Below, one piece after another: positions 18,353 to 27,459 of a DNA stretch of 64,000 bases. Under the pieces are notes generated by a model. That model was given only the letters and a program-made list of their open reading frames with translations, searched no databases and was not told the DNA's origin. The position numbers and the translations under genes were made by a program. The DNA is from JAIWNK01 sp964453115. Lineage in GTDB: Bacteria > Chloroflexota > Anaerolineae > Anaerolineales > Anaerolineaceae. The stretch is from the NCBI GenBank assembly GCA_964453115.1, contig CAYVRT010000002.1, forward strand, positions 124,001 through 188,000, read 5' to 3'. Position 1 is the stretch's first letter; every line of letters starts with the position of its first letter.

Positions 18353-19549
18353 TTATACAGGAATTGGCGCTTTTTGAGCGCTCTCATTCCTGTTTGTTGC
18401 GATCTGATCAAAAGATAATACCAACAAAATAAGCAGTAAAGTCCGCAACCCCACCGTCAATGGCAAACTCCAGAACCAACCGCGCGAAAGTAACAACGGC
18501 CATTCCATCAAGTTAACCATCGTTAATGCCACAGCCAAAAGCACAGCCTGTCGTTCGTCCAAACATAAAATCACCCAGGGCAGCAAATACAATACCCACT
18601 GCGTGCTCCATCCAGGTGACCACAAAAAGAAAAGACTCCAGGTTAGCCCCATCACGCCTACCCACTGCCTCATCCCATTCCCTCGCACTCGGATCAAACG
18701 CCACAGCCCCAACGCGCCCAAGGAGATGAGAACAGCCCATGGCGGCACCACAGCTTGATTTCCACGTCGTACAGAAGCCATGGATGGATCTAAGTTTTCA
18801 ACCACCGGCCCAAAATTCCCGGTTCGATAATTTCCATCCAGCATAGCCCAAATCGTTTCCCAAGACCCCTTGCTCCCCTGTGAAATCAGCGATGCAAGTG
18901 TAAAGTCTGGCGAAGCCACCCAAAGCAATGCATAGACCCCGATCGCCAAAATCAATGCCAGAAAAGTCGTGCGCAAAGCATCACGCCGCCGCATAAACTT
19001 CCAGGCAGCTACCAATACCATAGCTGGGAAAAATTTCACCAAAATTCCAATGCCAAGCGCCAGTCCAGTACGGTTTGTGCGTCCTTCCATCAGCCAAATA
19101 AGCCCCAATAACGTCGGCAAAACCGCCAACGCATCAAAATACCACCAGCAATAAGCCAGGCCCACCAAAACCACACCATACATCAACAACCGCTTCCAGG
19201 CCTGTTCCTGAGACCAAACGCGGCGTAGCAATCGCCAGAACAACACCAGGTTCAATGCATCTGCTACAGTAATCAAAAAATACAACAAATAATCAAATAC
19301 ATGCTGCTGCCCACCTGCCAACCGGTACAACAACTCAAACACAAACGCCGGTATCGGTGGAAACTCTATCCAATAATTGAAATACGGCCAACCGGGGATT
19401 TCGGCCAGAGAATAAAAGTGAAAAAAATCGCCATAGCCACGCAATCCCTCCAGCGGTGAGGCTAAAAGGAAAGCCAGGCGACAAGCAAGAAAACCTCCTA
19501 CAGCCCAACGCAAGATCCCCCGCTCTCGAAAACTCATCTCAGCGACCAT
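18353..19549 (-). CDS. GT-C membrane glycosyltransferase (GT87/mannosyltransferase-like)
   Basis: 398 residues, about nine hydrophobic segments. The first loop, LRGYGDFFHFYSLAEIPGWPYFNYWIEFPPIPAFVFELLYRL, has the GDF-FHFY and Y-EFPP sequences of PIG-M/GT87-like mannosyltransferases; GLALGIGILVKFFPAMVL is another conserved helix. ATG 19549 overlaps the previous gene by 11 bases; ATG 19537, one base after that stop, is equally possible and neither has a clear Shine-Dalgarno. Works probably with its neighbours in envelope or exported glycan assembly. Confidence 0.72.
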   Translation of the reverse strand: MVAEMSFRERGILRWAVGGFLACRLAFLLASPLEGLRGYGDFFHFYSLAEIPGWPYFNYWIEFPPIPAFVFELLYRLAGGQQHVFDYLLYFLITVADALNLVLFWRLLRRVWSQEQAWKRLLMYGVVLVGLAYCWWYFDALAVLPTLLGLIWLMEGRTNRTGLALGIGILVKFFPAMVLVAAWKFMRRRDALRTTFLALILAIGVYALLWVASPDFTLASLISQGSKGSWETIWAMLDGNYRTGNFGPVVENLDPSMASVRRGNQAVVPPWAVLISLGALGLWRLIRVRGNGMRQWVGVMGLTWSLFFLWSPGWSTQWVLYLLPWVILCLDERQAVLLAVALTMVNLMEWPLLLSRGWFWSLPLTVGLRTLLLILLVLSFDQIATNRNESAQKAPIPV

Positions 19550-21023
19550 ACAACACGCTCATTTCATCCAAATACAACAACTTCCACCCCGCCTCATCCA
19601 AAGCCTTTACCAGTGGACGATCTGGCTCAATCAAGACAAGGTTCACCCCCCAGCGATCCAGTTCATCTTGCCAGCCCTCACCCGCCTGAACAATTCGAAT
19701 CCATTCACCAATCACTTCATCTCCATACAAATCTGTACGTCCATCCACAAACACTGGATATTCAGGCAATTGCCAAATCAAATACCCACCCCAATTATAA
19801 GAATTGAATAGGCGTCCCTCTGGCTGCTGCGACCGGATCCAGTTAACCGCACCAACCGGTGAACCAGATTGTAAATATGCATTCACCAGGGATGGCTGTG
19901 TTACCACATACAATTTTATCAGCGCTGCCAAAGCAACCATGATCACCAACAAAAAATTAATCACCTTCCGAACCGTCTGTGGCAAGTCGGTCTGCCCACC
20001 TTCTACCTGATGTAATTTAAGCCGGGAACGAAGTGGCGCGCTCCGATCCCACCACTCACACAACAATGGCCAAACATAACGGCTCAAAACCGGCCCAGAT
20101 ACCAACGCAAACGGCCCAAAGTTGCGCCGTGCAACCAGAGCCGCATAACCAAACACCAGAACCGCCAAAAAATCTCCACCATCCAATCGCCGACGCGAGA
20201 AACCAACCGCAGCAAACAACCCAAACAGCATCCACAACAACGGCTGTTGCGCCACATCATGAAAATCGGGCGAGGCCCACTCGGCAATAAACTGCTGTAA
20301 GGCCTTCACCCCTACCGTCTGGAATGGAATCAGCCATGTATCCAACCCATTCGGGTTCAGCAAAACCGCCAAGCCGGCCGCAACGCTCCACCCACCCAAA
20401 CGCAACAATTTTCGCCAGGACAACGCCGCTTCTGCCTCCCCACCAAGATGGTTAAGCAATTCACCTCCCAAAGCTGTAACCAACAACATAGCTCCCAGCA
20501 CATAACCGCCATGCAAATTCGACCAAACCAACATCAAAGCTGGCACAAGCCATAAGCGATCAATTGAACGCCACTTATATAAATACAAAACATAAGCCAA
20601 CGCAGCAAACATTGCCAATGAAATAACTTGAGGACGAGCAGACCACACCCAAGCAGCCATTAAAGCCACCAACACTGAGATAAACGCTCGCAACAGTCCG
20701 TGGCCTTCCATCTGCAGGTAAGCAAATACCATGCTGATCGTCGCGAACAAGGCTACTAACGAGCCCAACGCCAGATACCCTCCCCATGCATACGCCCCAT
20801 AGAACAAAACTTGCGCCAACCAGCTATGATTGATCCAATCAGCACCCAACCGCGTATACGAGAACACATCGCTAACCAATGGATAACCCGTTTCCACCGT
20901 TGTCTGTCCTGCCCGCAAATGCCACCATAAATCGCTTTCCAACGGAGTGCGCGCGGCCATTAAGAACACCAGCAACATCGTCAATACAAACAACAAAGTA
21001 TCCATGCTATTCCTGCGTTTCAT
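19539..21023 (-). CDS. Multi-spanning membrane protein, probable GT-C glycosyltransferase
   Basis: About 494 residues. After one helix comes TPLESDLWWHLRAGQTTVETGYPLVSDVFSYT and GADWINHSWLAQVLFYGAYAWGG, a conserved outer loop with ESD-WWHLR; the C-terminal soluble part contains SYNWGGYLIWQLPEYPVFVDGRTDLYG. I recognise the family by these signatures only; it has no well-established name. Start ATG 21023 (MKRRNSMDTLLF) overlaps the upstream stop as ATGA, the usual coupled arrangement; about 31 residues upstream in the longer frame lie inside the neighbouring gene and are rejected. Confidence 0.65.
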   Translation of the reverse strand: MKRRNSMDTLLFVLTMLLVFLMAARTPLESDLWWHLRAGQTTVETGYPLVSDVFSYTRLGADWINHSWLAQVLFYGAYAWGGYLALGSLVALFATISMVFAYLQMEGHGLLRAFISVLVALMAAWVWSARPQVISLAMFAALAYVLYLYKWRSIDRLWLVPALMLVWSNLHGGYVLGAMLLVTALGGELLNHLGGEAEAALSWRKLLRLGGWSVAAGLAVLLNPNGLDTWLIPFQTVGVKALQQFIAEWASPDFHDVAQQPLLWMLFGLFAAVGFSRRRLDGGDFLAVLVFGYAALVARRNFGPFALVSGPVLSRYVWPLLCEWWDRSAPLRSRLKLHQVEGGQTDLPQTVRKVINFLLVIMVALAALIKLYVVTQPSLVNAYLQSGSPVGAVNWIRSQQPEGRLFNSYNWGGYLIWQLPEYPVFVDGRTDLYGDEVIGEWIRIVQAGEGWQDELDRWGVNLVLIEPDRPLVKALDEAGWKLLYLDEMSVLYGR

Positions 21024-22651
21024 GGATAATTTACCCCCAGACCAAGCTCCTGTGGCCGAATTACCTGCGACAATCCATAAAACACATAGTAATCGCCAAT
21101 TTGCTTTTCCTGCCAACGCACCCCCCGTTCGGTAAAACCAGCCCTCAATCTTTCATTCAATTGCGGGTTATGTGTCGTAATATAAGCCACCCGCTCACTC
21201 TCTTCAACCCATTCTCCATAAGGTGGATAGCGATCATCACGTTCGGTATAACGCAAGTCGGTGTGATAGGGTAAGCGCGGCACAAAAATTAGCTCTTCCC
21301 GTGATTGAAATGCCAACGGATACGCCACCCAGTAATTGCTATATCCCCTTTTCTCATTATTGGCCTTCAAAAACTCGCTCAGCTCGCCCATCGAGCGATG
21401 ATCTACCATAGAAGGCTCATAAAATTGCGTTGTCACTCCAGGCGGATAGCGATTCGCAGCCTGTAATGTTCCCCAAAAATGAAACCCGACCAATACGGCC
21501 AGAATAAATGCTCCCTGCTTCCAGTTCGAGTCACGAAAAATCTGATCCAATGCATACCCAGCCGCCAGGGCCATTGGCACAGCCATTGGCAAAAAATAAC
21601 GACCTGAAGGATCAATCCCAAATGATGTAAAAACAAATCCCGCCATCAACGTCAGGCACACTCCGGCCAAAGTACGCGCATAGGCATAATGATCCGTTCT
21701 GCGGCGCAAAGCCGGAAGAGCCAGGACAAAAACCAACGCCCAGGCAATTAGCGCCAAGGGCAACAGCGGCAGTGCCAACCAATCTACAGACCAGGGTGGG
21801 CGCAAGCCAAAAATCACCGTCCCACCCAACAACAAAAAATTAAATAGGTGCTTAAAGCTGCGCAAAATCCAGGGGGCTTGTTCAACAGCCACCGCACTAC
21901 CAGTCAATTCGCTCAACAATGTCCCGACACCATTTTGCATTGCAAAAATCCACCACGGCAATGCCCCAACCGCAAACCCGGCCAAAACCAGCGGCCAGAC
22001 AAACCAGCCCCGTCGTAATCCCACCCCCTTTCTCCAACTCCACAGCATAAACAATCCAGCAGGCACACTATAAACCAGGGTCAATGCATTTGCCCACAAC
22101 CCAAGCCCGGCCAGCACCCCCCAACCAGCCCATCCTGCCCCCAATCGGCGCAGCGAGTAATTCCCCGCTTCTATCCGCCTTTCAAGCGAGAAAGCAAGTA
22201 AAAGCAACAAATTACCAATCAGTAACGCTTCCCCATATCCACCCAAACTTGCCGTTGTATACAAGGTAACATTCACTGTTGGCACCGCCAACACGCCCGC
22301 AGCCAATAAACCAGCCTGAAGCGAACGCAGTCCAATCTGTCCAATACGCACTGTTGTCAGAATAACACCCACGTACAATAACACCTGCACAGCTCGAATA
22401 ACCCACACCTGTTGACCAAACAAAGCAAACCCTGCCGCGACAAACCATGCATCCAGGCTGCCCATATAAGCCTGTCCATAGAAAAAGATGGGCATTGCAC
22501 CCTGCAAAATATGCCGCGCCATCAATGCCACAATTGCCTCATCGGCATTAAAAGGCACCACGTCCGCCAAAAGCAAGCCTATTTTCAATCCCACAGCGAC
22601 AACCACAACAACAACCAGCCACAGCCAGGGTTTTCGTAAAATCTCTATCAT
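21020..22651 (-). CDS. GT-C type membrane glycosyltransferase (family 39-like)
   Basis: 543 residues with about eleven membrane helices and a soluble C-terminal domain. First loop ADVVPFNADEAIVALMARHILQGAMPIFFYGQAYMGSLDAWF carries the NADEA acidic motif and YGQ-YMG of ArnT/PMT-like transferases. Two adjacent ATG codons exist; the second (22651) lies 6 bases after AAGGA and is preferred. First gene of the minus-strand cluster; TTGACA (22699-22694 on the minus strand) with a poor -10 is a possible promoter. The cluster of five such enzymes suggests assembly of a multi-sugar glycan. Confidence 0.78.
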   Translation of the reverse strand: MIEILRKPWLWLVVVVVVAVGLKIGLLLADVVPFNADEAIVALMARHILQGAMPIFFYGQAYMGSLDAWFVAAGFALFGQQVWVIRAVQVLLYVGVILTTVRIGQIGLRSLQAGLLAAGVLAVPTVNVTLYTTASLGGYGEALLIGNLLLLLAFSLERRIEAGNYSLRRLGAGWAGWGVLAGLGLWANALTLVYSVPAGLFMLWSWRKGVGLRRGWFVWPLVLAGFAVGALPWWIFAMQNGVGTLLSELTGSAVAVEQAPWILRSFKHLFNFLLLGGTVIFGLRPPWSVDWLALPLLPLALIAWALVFVLALPALRRRTDHYAYARTLAGVCLTLMAGFVFTSFGIDPSGRYFLPMAVPMALAAGYALDQIFRDSNWKQGAFILAVLVGFHFWGTLQAANRYPPGVTTQFYEPSMVDHRSMGELSEFLKANNEKRGYSNYWVAYPLAFQSREELIFVPRLPYHTDLRYTERDDRYPPYGEWVEESERVAYITTHNPQLNERLRAGFTERGVRWQEKQIGDYYVFYGLSQVIRPQELGLGVNYP

Positions 22652-22734
22652 CATCTATCCTTCGTAAAAGATGCCCACTACTCTATTGTATGTCAAAACC
22701 ACCAAATCTACGCTGCCAAAAGAGCAGAAAACGG

Positions 22735-22740
22735 TATAAT
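22735..22740 (+). promoter_or_regulatory. -10 element before plus-strand glycosyltransferase
   Basis: TATAAT at 22735-22740, 31 bases before the ATG at 22772. The sequence 17-18 bases upstream is a poor -35 match, so this promoter may need an activator. Confidence 0.45.
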
Positions 22741-22771
22741 CACACCACATTTATTTTATCAGGAGTTGGGC

Positions 22772-24049
22772 ATGAAAACCAAATCCTTCATTCTCATCAC
22801 AACAATCGTTCTTCTCTCCATTCCATACCTCGTTGGCATTTCAAGCGTTCCCTTTCACCCCGATGAAAGTACTCACCTGTACACCAGCGAAGACGTCACT
22901 GTCTTTTTCAAGAACCCCACTCGATTATTTTGGAACCCGTCCGTTCAGGATGCGCGCCAAACCTATCGTCTACTGGATGCTCCCCTTTCACGAACGGTAA
23001 TCGGTTTAGGGCGGACCTTAACCAGCCAACCAGCCATCGTCAGTGATTGGAATTGGTCAAAAACCTGGGCCGAAAACGAAGCTGCTGGCGCCTTGCCCAC
23101 ACGCCAATCCTTGTGGATGAGCCGACTTTTCTCAGCACTTTTTTTCCCCTTTGCACTGCTTTGCATGTTCTTTGCGGCCCAATCACTGATCGGTGCCAAA
23201 GCAGCCTGGTCAGCACTTCTTCTAACAGCACTGAACGCCTATCTATTGCTTCATGGACGCCGCGCCATGAGCGAAGGACTTCTATTTCTCAATATCACTT
23301 TCTTTGCCTGGGCGCTTTTCACCTGGAAGAAGCACCCCTGGCTGCTCGCCATCCCAACAGCTCTGGCATTCAGCGCAAAGTATTCCAGCATCCCGCTGAT
23401 ACTCATCGGGCTGATCTCCATGGTTTGGCCCATTTCACAGCGACCATGGCATTTGCGAATCCTGGACAGCGTCCGATTCAGCATACTTTCAGGCCTGATC
23501 ATTTTTATTTTACACCCCATCTTCTGGTCCGATCCACTTCATGCCATCCCCGCAGCACTACAAGCCCGACAGGATCTGATCGCGAATCAGGTTTCTGCCC
23601 TCGCAGCCATCCAGCCAGACCAAATCCTGAACACCCCAATAGAACGCATGACAGCCCTCATCATCCAGCTGTTTCTTGCACCGCTTGCCATTGCCGACGT
23701 TGGTAATTACCTGGCACAAACTCAACTAAGCGCCAATGCCTATCTTGCCAATCCGCTAAACACCTTACTGCGCAGCCTGACAGGCGGCGGCATCCTGTTG
23801 GGATTAACCATTATCGGCCCGCTCTTGTCCAGCATCCGCCAAATTCGCCAGCGAACGCTTGTCCGTCCAGTCCTCTTATCAGGCATGGCTCTTGTGTTGC
23901 AAACCACATTTCTTGTCACCACCGTTCCCCTGCCGTTCCAACGCTATGCAATGCCACTGCTCCCCTGGTGCATCCTCTTCCAGTCTCTGGCAATCGAACA
24001 GCTGATCGAGCGCTTCCTCCCCCAAAAACAAAAGCAGCCCCTGAACTAA
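22772..24049 (+). CDS. GT-C type membrane glycosyltransferase (family 39-like)
   Basis: 425 residues with about ten helices. The first loop SSVPFHPDESTHLYTSEDVTVFFKNP holds HPDES, the acidic motif position of GT39-like enzymes. Later ARQTYRLLDAPLSRTVIGLGR and GRRAMSEGLLFLNITFFAWALFTW fit the family. Start ATG 22772 has AGGAG 6 bases upstream (22761-22765); the in-frame TTG at 22766 overlaps that site and is rejected. Divergent from the five-gene cluster and probably functionally related. Its last codons form the left arm of a strong terminator. Confidence 0.78.
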   Translation: MKTKSFILITTIVLLSIPYLVGISSVPFHPDESTHLYTSEDVTVFFKNPTRLFWNPSVQDARQTYRLLDAPLSRTVIGLGRTLTSQPAIVSDWNWSKTWAENEAAGALPTRQSLWMSRLFSALFFPFALLCMFFAAQSLIGAKAAWSALLLTALNAYLLLHGRRAMSEGLLFLNITFFAWALFTWKKHPWLLAIPTALAFSAKYSSIPLILIGLISMVWPISQRPWHLRILDSVRFSILSGLIIFILHPIFWSDPLHAIPAALQARQDLIANQVSALAAIQPDQILNTPIERMTALIIQLFLAPLAIADVGNYLAQTQLSANAYLANPLNTLLRSLTGGGILLGLTIIGPLLSSIRQIRQRTLVRPVLLSGMALVLQTTFLVTTVPLPFQRYAMPLLPWCILFQSLAIEQLIERFLPQKQKQPLN

Positions 24050-24066
24050 CCAAGGGGCTGCTTTTG
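24029..24066. terminator. Strong bidirectional terminator
   Basis: 14-bp perfect stem, CAAAAGCAGCCCCT (24029-24042) with AGGGGCTGCTTTTG (24053-24066), 10-base loop that contains the upstream stop codon. Stem ends are A-rich/T-rich, giving a U-tract in both directions for the convergent genes ending at 24049 and 24080. Confidence 0.9.
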
Positions 24067-24079
24067 TGCACACTACACG

Positions 24080-25207
24080 CTAAAGATCGCGATGATACAC
24101 GCGGTGATTCTTATATGCGGATCCGCCCAGGTTAATCAAATCGCGGCGCATTTGCACCGCTGTTTCAGCCACCTGTGTCATCTCCAGATGTTCAAAACCA
24201 TATTGCCGAACCGTCTTTTCTAACTCCGCATACATCAACGCCGTACCGCCCCGCCCCTGATATTCAGGCAATACCCCCACGCCATTACCCGAAACCCATT
24301 TTGTGCGCTTCAATTCCATCAAAATATCTACCAGATTCCATGGCATCAACCGTCCGCGCGCCCGCTGCAAAGCAGATGAAACATCGTGAAACGCAAACAG
24401 AAAACCAATGACCTCTTCGTTGTAAAGAATGATCTTAATCAACCGCGGATCAGCAACTGTAATTAACATATCCACCACATATTTGACCTCGCGATCACTG
24501 AGTGGATAGTATTCCCAGTTATTGACAAATGTTTTGTTATACGCCTCGCCAATCTTATTAGCCCATGCCTTTAGCTGGGACTTGGTCTCAAAATTCTGTA
24601 CCCGGAACGTCCCGCGCTCACTCACTCGACGTGCAATCTCGCGGGCCTTTTCAGGCAAAGCAAACCGATCTGCCGGCAAATAGCAAGACACAAAATCCAC
24701 TTCTTTCTCAAACCCCAAACTCTCCACCAAGCGTACATAATAAGGCAAATTGTAATTCATCATCGTCATCATCTGCCGATGTTCAAAGCCCTCAATTTGA
24801 ATTCCATACCCATCAAAGGGTGAAAACCCCTTTGGCCCAACAATTTTGTTTAAGCCACGCTGCCTCGCCCATTCAAAGGCCCGCTCAAACAAAGCATTGG
24901 CAACTTCCTGATCATCCACACATTCAAAAAAATAAAAAACCGCCTGCTGAGTACCATGGTAACGATTGAACGGTTTGTTCTCCATCGCTGAAATCCGCCC
25001 AACCACCTCTCCACCTTGTCGTGCCAGGAAGAAATCTGCATCCGAATGTTCGTAAAAAGGATGCTTCTTGCGATCCAGCATAATGCGCACATCGCTATAA
25101 AATGGTGGCACCCACTGAGATGTGCCTGCATAGAGCCGAAATGGAAATCGAATAAACTCCTCCACTTGACGACGATTCAATGTATCCATCTTTTCAATTT
25201 GAATCAT
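24080..25207 (-). CDS. GNAT-fold acyltransferase-like protein
   Basis: 375 residues, soluble. N-terminal half begins FIRFPFRLYAGTSQWVPPFYSDVR and contains GPKGFSPFDGYGIQIEGFEHR; the C-terminal half carries the acetyl-CoA-binding pattern of GNAT enzymes, VSGNGVGVLPEYQGRGGTALMYAELE. This resembles a family of about 370-residue conserved proteins of unknown substrate found in many phyla. Start ATG 25207 (MIQIEKMD) has AGAGG 7 bases upstream; the TTG 15 bases earlier would overlap it. The upstream 220 bases to the divergent gene hold only -10-like sequences and no other feature that I see. Confidence 0.7.
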   Translation of the reverse strand: MIQIEKMDTLNRRQVEEFIRFPFRLYAGTSQWVPPFYSDVRIMLDRKKHPFYEHSDADFFLARQGGEVVGRISAMENKPFNRYHGTQQAVFYFFECVDDQEVANALFERAFEWARQRGLNKIVGPKGFSPFDGYGIQIEGFEHRQMMTMMNYNLPYYVRLVESLGFEKEVDFVSCYLPADRFALPEKAREIARRVSERGTFRVQNFETKSQLKAWANKIGEAYNKTFVNNWEYYPLSDREVKYVVDMLITVADPRLIKIILYNEEVIGFLFAFHDVSSALQRARGRLMPWNLVDILMELKRTKWVSGNGVGVLPEYQGRGGTALMYAELEKTVRQYGFEHLEMTQVAETAVQMRRDLINLGGSAYKNHRVYHRDL

Positions 25208-25416
25208 AATACAACCTCTCAAACAGAAATAGAATTTGCAGCAGCCTCACACCAGGGGAACAAATCGGCAGTCACAAGAAAATACCCAAAAAAACGACGC
25301 CCGTTTGCAAATGGATGATCAAGCTGATACTGTTATTGAGTATACACCCTTTTCATCAAATATAAAGACAAACCCAATTGCTTTTACAAGCGCTCGCATC
25401 CATTGCCCCCAACCTG

Positions 25417-25422
25417 TATAAT
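25417..25422 (+). promoter_or_regulatory. -10 element implying a leaderless transcript
   Basis: TATAAT at 25417-25422 with the ATG only 6 bases later (25429). With the usual 6-7 base spacing, transcription would begin at the A of the start codon. No Shine-Dalgarno is present. The -35 region is weak. Confidence 0.5.
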
Positions 25423-25428
25423 CTAACC

Positions 25429-27459
25429 ATGACCAATCAATTGATTCACGAAACCTCTCCCTACCTTTTGCAACACGCCCATAATCCAGTTAACTGGTAT
25501 TCCTGGAATGACAGCGCTTTACAACGCGCCCGAACCGAACAAAAACCCATCTTCCTATCCATTGGTTATGCAGCCTGTCATTGGTGTCATGTCATGGAGC
25601 AAGAATCCTTCGAAGATACAAGCATTGCCGAATTGCTCAATTTACATTTCATCAGCATCAAAGTAGACCGCGAAGAACGCCCCGATTTAGATAACATTTA
25701 TATGAGCGCTGTCGTTGCAATGACGGGGCGCGGCGGGTGGCCCATGACCGTCTTTCTGACACCTGATCTCGAGCCATTCTATGGAGGCACCTATTTTCCG
25801 CCCACCCGACGTTATGGAATGCCGGCCTTTGCCGAAGTCCTGCTTGGAATTGCCCTGGCGTGGAAGGAAGATCGCACCAATCTTTTGCTATCTGCAAAGC
25901 AATTATCCAAACACCTTCAAACTCAGTCTCAATGGAAATTCTCCCCGGCCGCTCCCGTTTCCCCCTCCCAGGCTCTCAATCAGGCCACACGACAACTCAC
26001 TCAAACCATCAACCCACAAACCGGCACATGGGGAAATGCCCCACTCTTTCCGCAACCAATGACCATCGAATTCCTGCTCCAACAGGCTACACGCGGCAAT
26101 CAAATTGCCCTCCAATGCGCCGAAACAGCGCTCCAGGCAATGCAGCGCGGGGGCATGTACGATATTCTGGGTGGTGGTTTTCATCGTTATAGCACTGATG
26201 ACCAATGGCTCGTCCCACACTTCGAGAAAATGCTCTATGATAACGCACTGCTCGCCCGAACCTATCTGCATGCCTACCAACAAACTAGCAACCCGCTCTA
26301 CCGCGACACCTGCCAGGCCACGCTCGATTTCATTCTGCGCGAAATGCGCAGCCCTGAAGGCGGTTTTTACAGCAGTTTAGATGCCGACTCGCCTGAAGGC
26401 GAAGGATTCTATTACACCTGGGAAGAAAACGAATTGCGCTCTGCTCTTCCCCAAGAAGAATTTAGCGCCTTGATCACAGCTTTTTTCCTCTCAAACCGTC
26501 CAGCATTTGAAGGCCGTCACATTCTCCAATGGCGCCAATCCCCTCTCCCCCGTGACCAATGGCCTCCCACCCTCCAAAAAGCGTTGCAACGTCTGCTCTT
26601 GCTGCGTCAGAGCCGCACCCCACCCAGCACAGATGACAAAATTTTGACTGCATGGAATGCACTCACTATCCAGACCCTGGCACAAGCAGGACAAGCTCTT
26701 TCAAATCCCCATTACCTCAATGCTGCTCAGCAAGCCCTCACTTTCCTGGTCACCAATCTGCACCCCCAAGATCGTCTGTTGCGCTCCTGGCGCGCGCAAC
26801 AGGCTCACATTGATGCCTACCTGGAAGATTATGCAGCCCTCGTCTTGGCCTCACTTTCTGTCTATCAAGCTGATTTCAATCCCAAATGGTATCAATCTGC
26901 TCACTCATTAACTGAAGAGATGATCAACCTCTATCGAGACCCGCAAGGCGGATTCTTCGATGTGCGCGCCGATGCCCCCAACCTGCTTCTACATCCCAAA
27001 GAAATTTACGACAACGCCACTCCATCCGGTAATGCGTTGGCTACCCTCGCTCTCCTAACCCTTCAGGCCTACGGTGAAAACCCGTCTGTCTCCCCCGAAG
27101 AGTTACTCCAAACCCTACAATCCGCCATTGCGAGCCACCCACTCGCATTTGGTTGCTGGCTTCAGGCACTCGACTGGCTTGCTGGGCCAGTTAAACAAAT
27201 TGCATTGCTTTGGCCATCAAACGATCCCCCCCCCAAAAAAATCTTAAGCGCAATCCACAGCCCCTACCGGCCACGCACCATCCTGGCAGCTTCCTCGAAT
27301 TCAAGCGAGATGCTCCCACCCATTCTCCACGAACGCCCATTACATAAACAAAACCCCACCCTCTACATTTGCCAGGACTTCACCTGTCAAATGCCCGTTA
27401 GTGAATGGCCCACCATTGTATCTACACTGAATGCAAAAAATCTACCAACTCGTGATTAA
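25429..27459 (+). CDS. DUF255/YyaL-type thioredoxin-domain protein
   Basis: 676 residues from ATG 25429 (MTNQLIHETSPYLLQHAHNPVNW). N-terminal thioredoxin-like DUF255 domain with GYAACHWCHVMEQESF, a CxxC pair, then GRGGWPMTVFLTPD and YFPP. The remainder is an alpha/alpha-toroid (six-hairpin glycosidase-like fold; GGMYDILGGGFHRYSTD, HFEKMLYDNALL, EGFYYTW). Homologues in most phyla (YyaL, SSP411) have an unproven function; cellobiose 2-epimerase-like fold has been noted for the second half. A C9A7 homopolymer run (27226-27241) sits near the 3' end. It overlaps the convergent hydrolase gene by 38 bases. Confidence 0.9.
   Translation: MTNQLIHETSPYLLQHAHNPVNWYSWNDSALQRARTEQKPIFLSIGYAACHWCHVMEQESFEDTSIAELLNLHFISIKVDREERPDLDNIYMSAVVAMTGRGGWPMTVFLTPDLEPFYGGTYFPPTRRYGMPAFAEVLLGIALAWKEDRTNLLLSAKQLSKHLQTQSQWKFSPAAPVSPSQALNQATRQLTQTINPQTGTWGNAPLFPQPMTIEFLLQQATRGNQIALQCAETALQAMQRGGMYDILGGGFHRYSTDDQWLVPHFEKMLYDNALLARTYLHAYQQTSNPLYRDTCQATLDFILREMRSPEGGFYSSLDADSPEGEGFYYTWEENELRSALPQEEFSALITAFFLSNRPAFEGRHILQWRQSPLPRDQWPPTLQKALQRLLLLRQSRTPPSTDDKILTAWNALTIQTLAQAGQALSNPHYLNAAQQALTFLVTNLHPQDRLLRSWRAQQAHIDAYLEDYAALVLASLSVYQADFNPKWYQSAHSLTEEMINLYRDPQGGFFDVRADAPNLLLHPKEIYDNATPSGNALATLALLTLQAYGENPSVSPEELLQTLQSAIASHPLAFGCWLQALDWLAGPVKQIALLWPSNDPPPKKILSAIHSPYRPRTILAASSNSSEMLPPILHERPLHKQNPTLYICQDFTCQMPVSEWPTIVSTLNAKNLPTRD

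Noticed and set aside
27226..27241. Frameshift at the C9A7 tract
   Set aside because: The frame stays open on both sides and the C-terminus remains plausible, so no shift is evident in this assembly.
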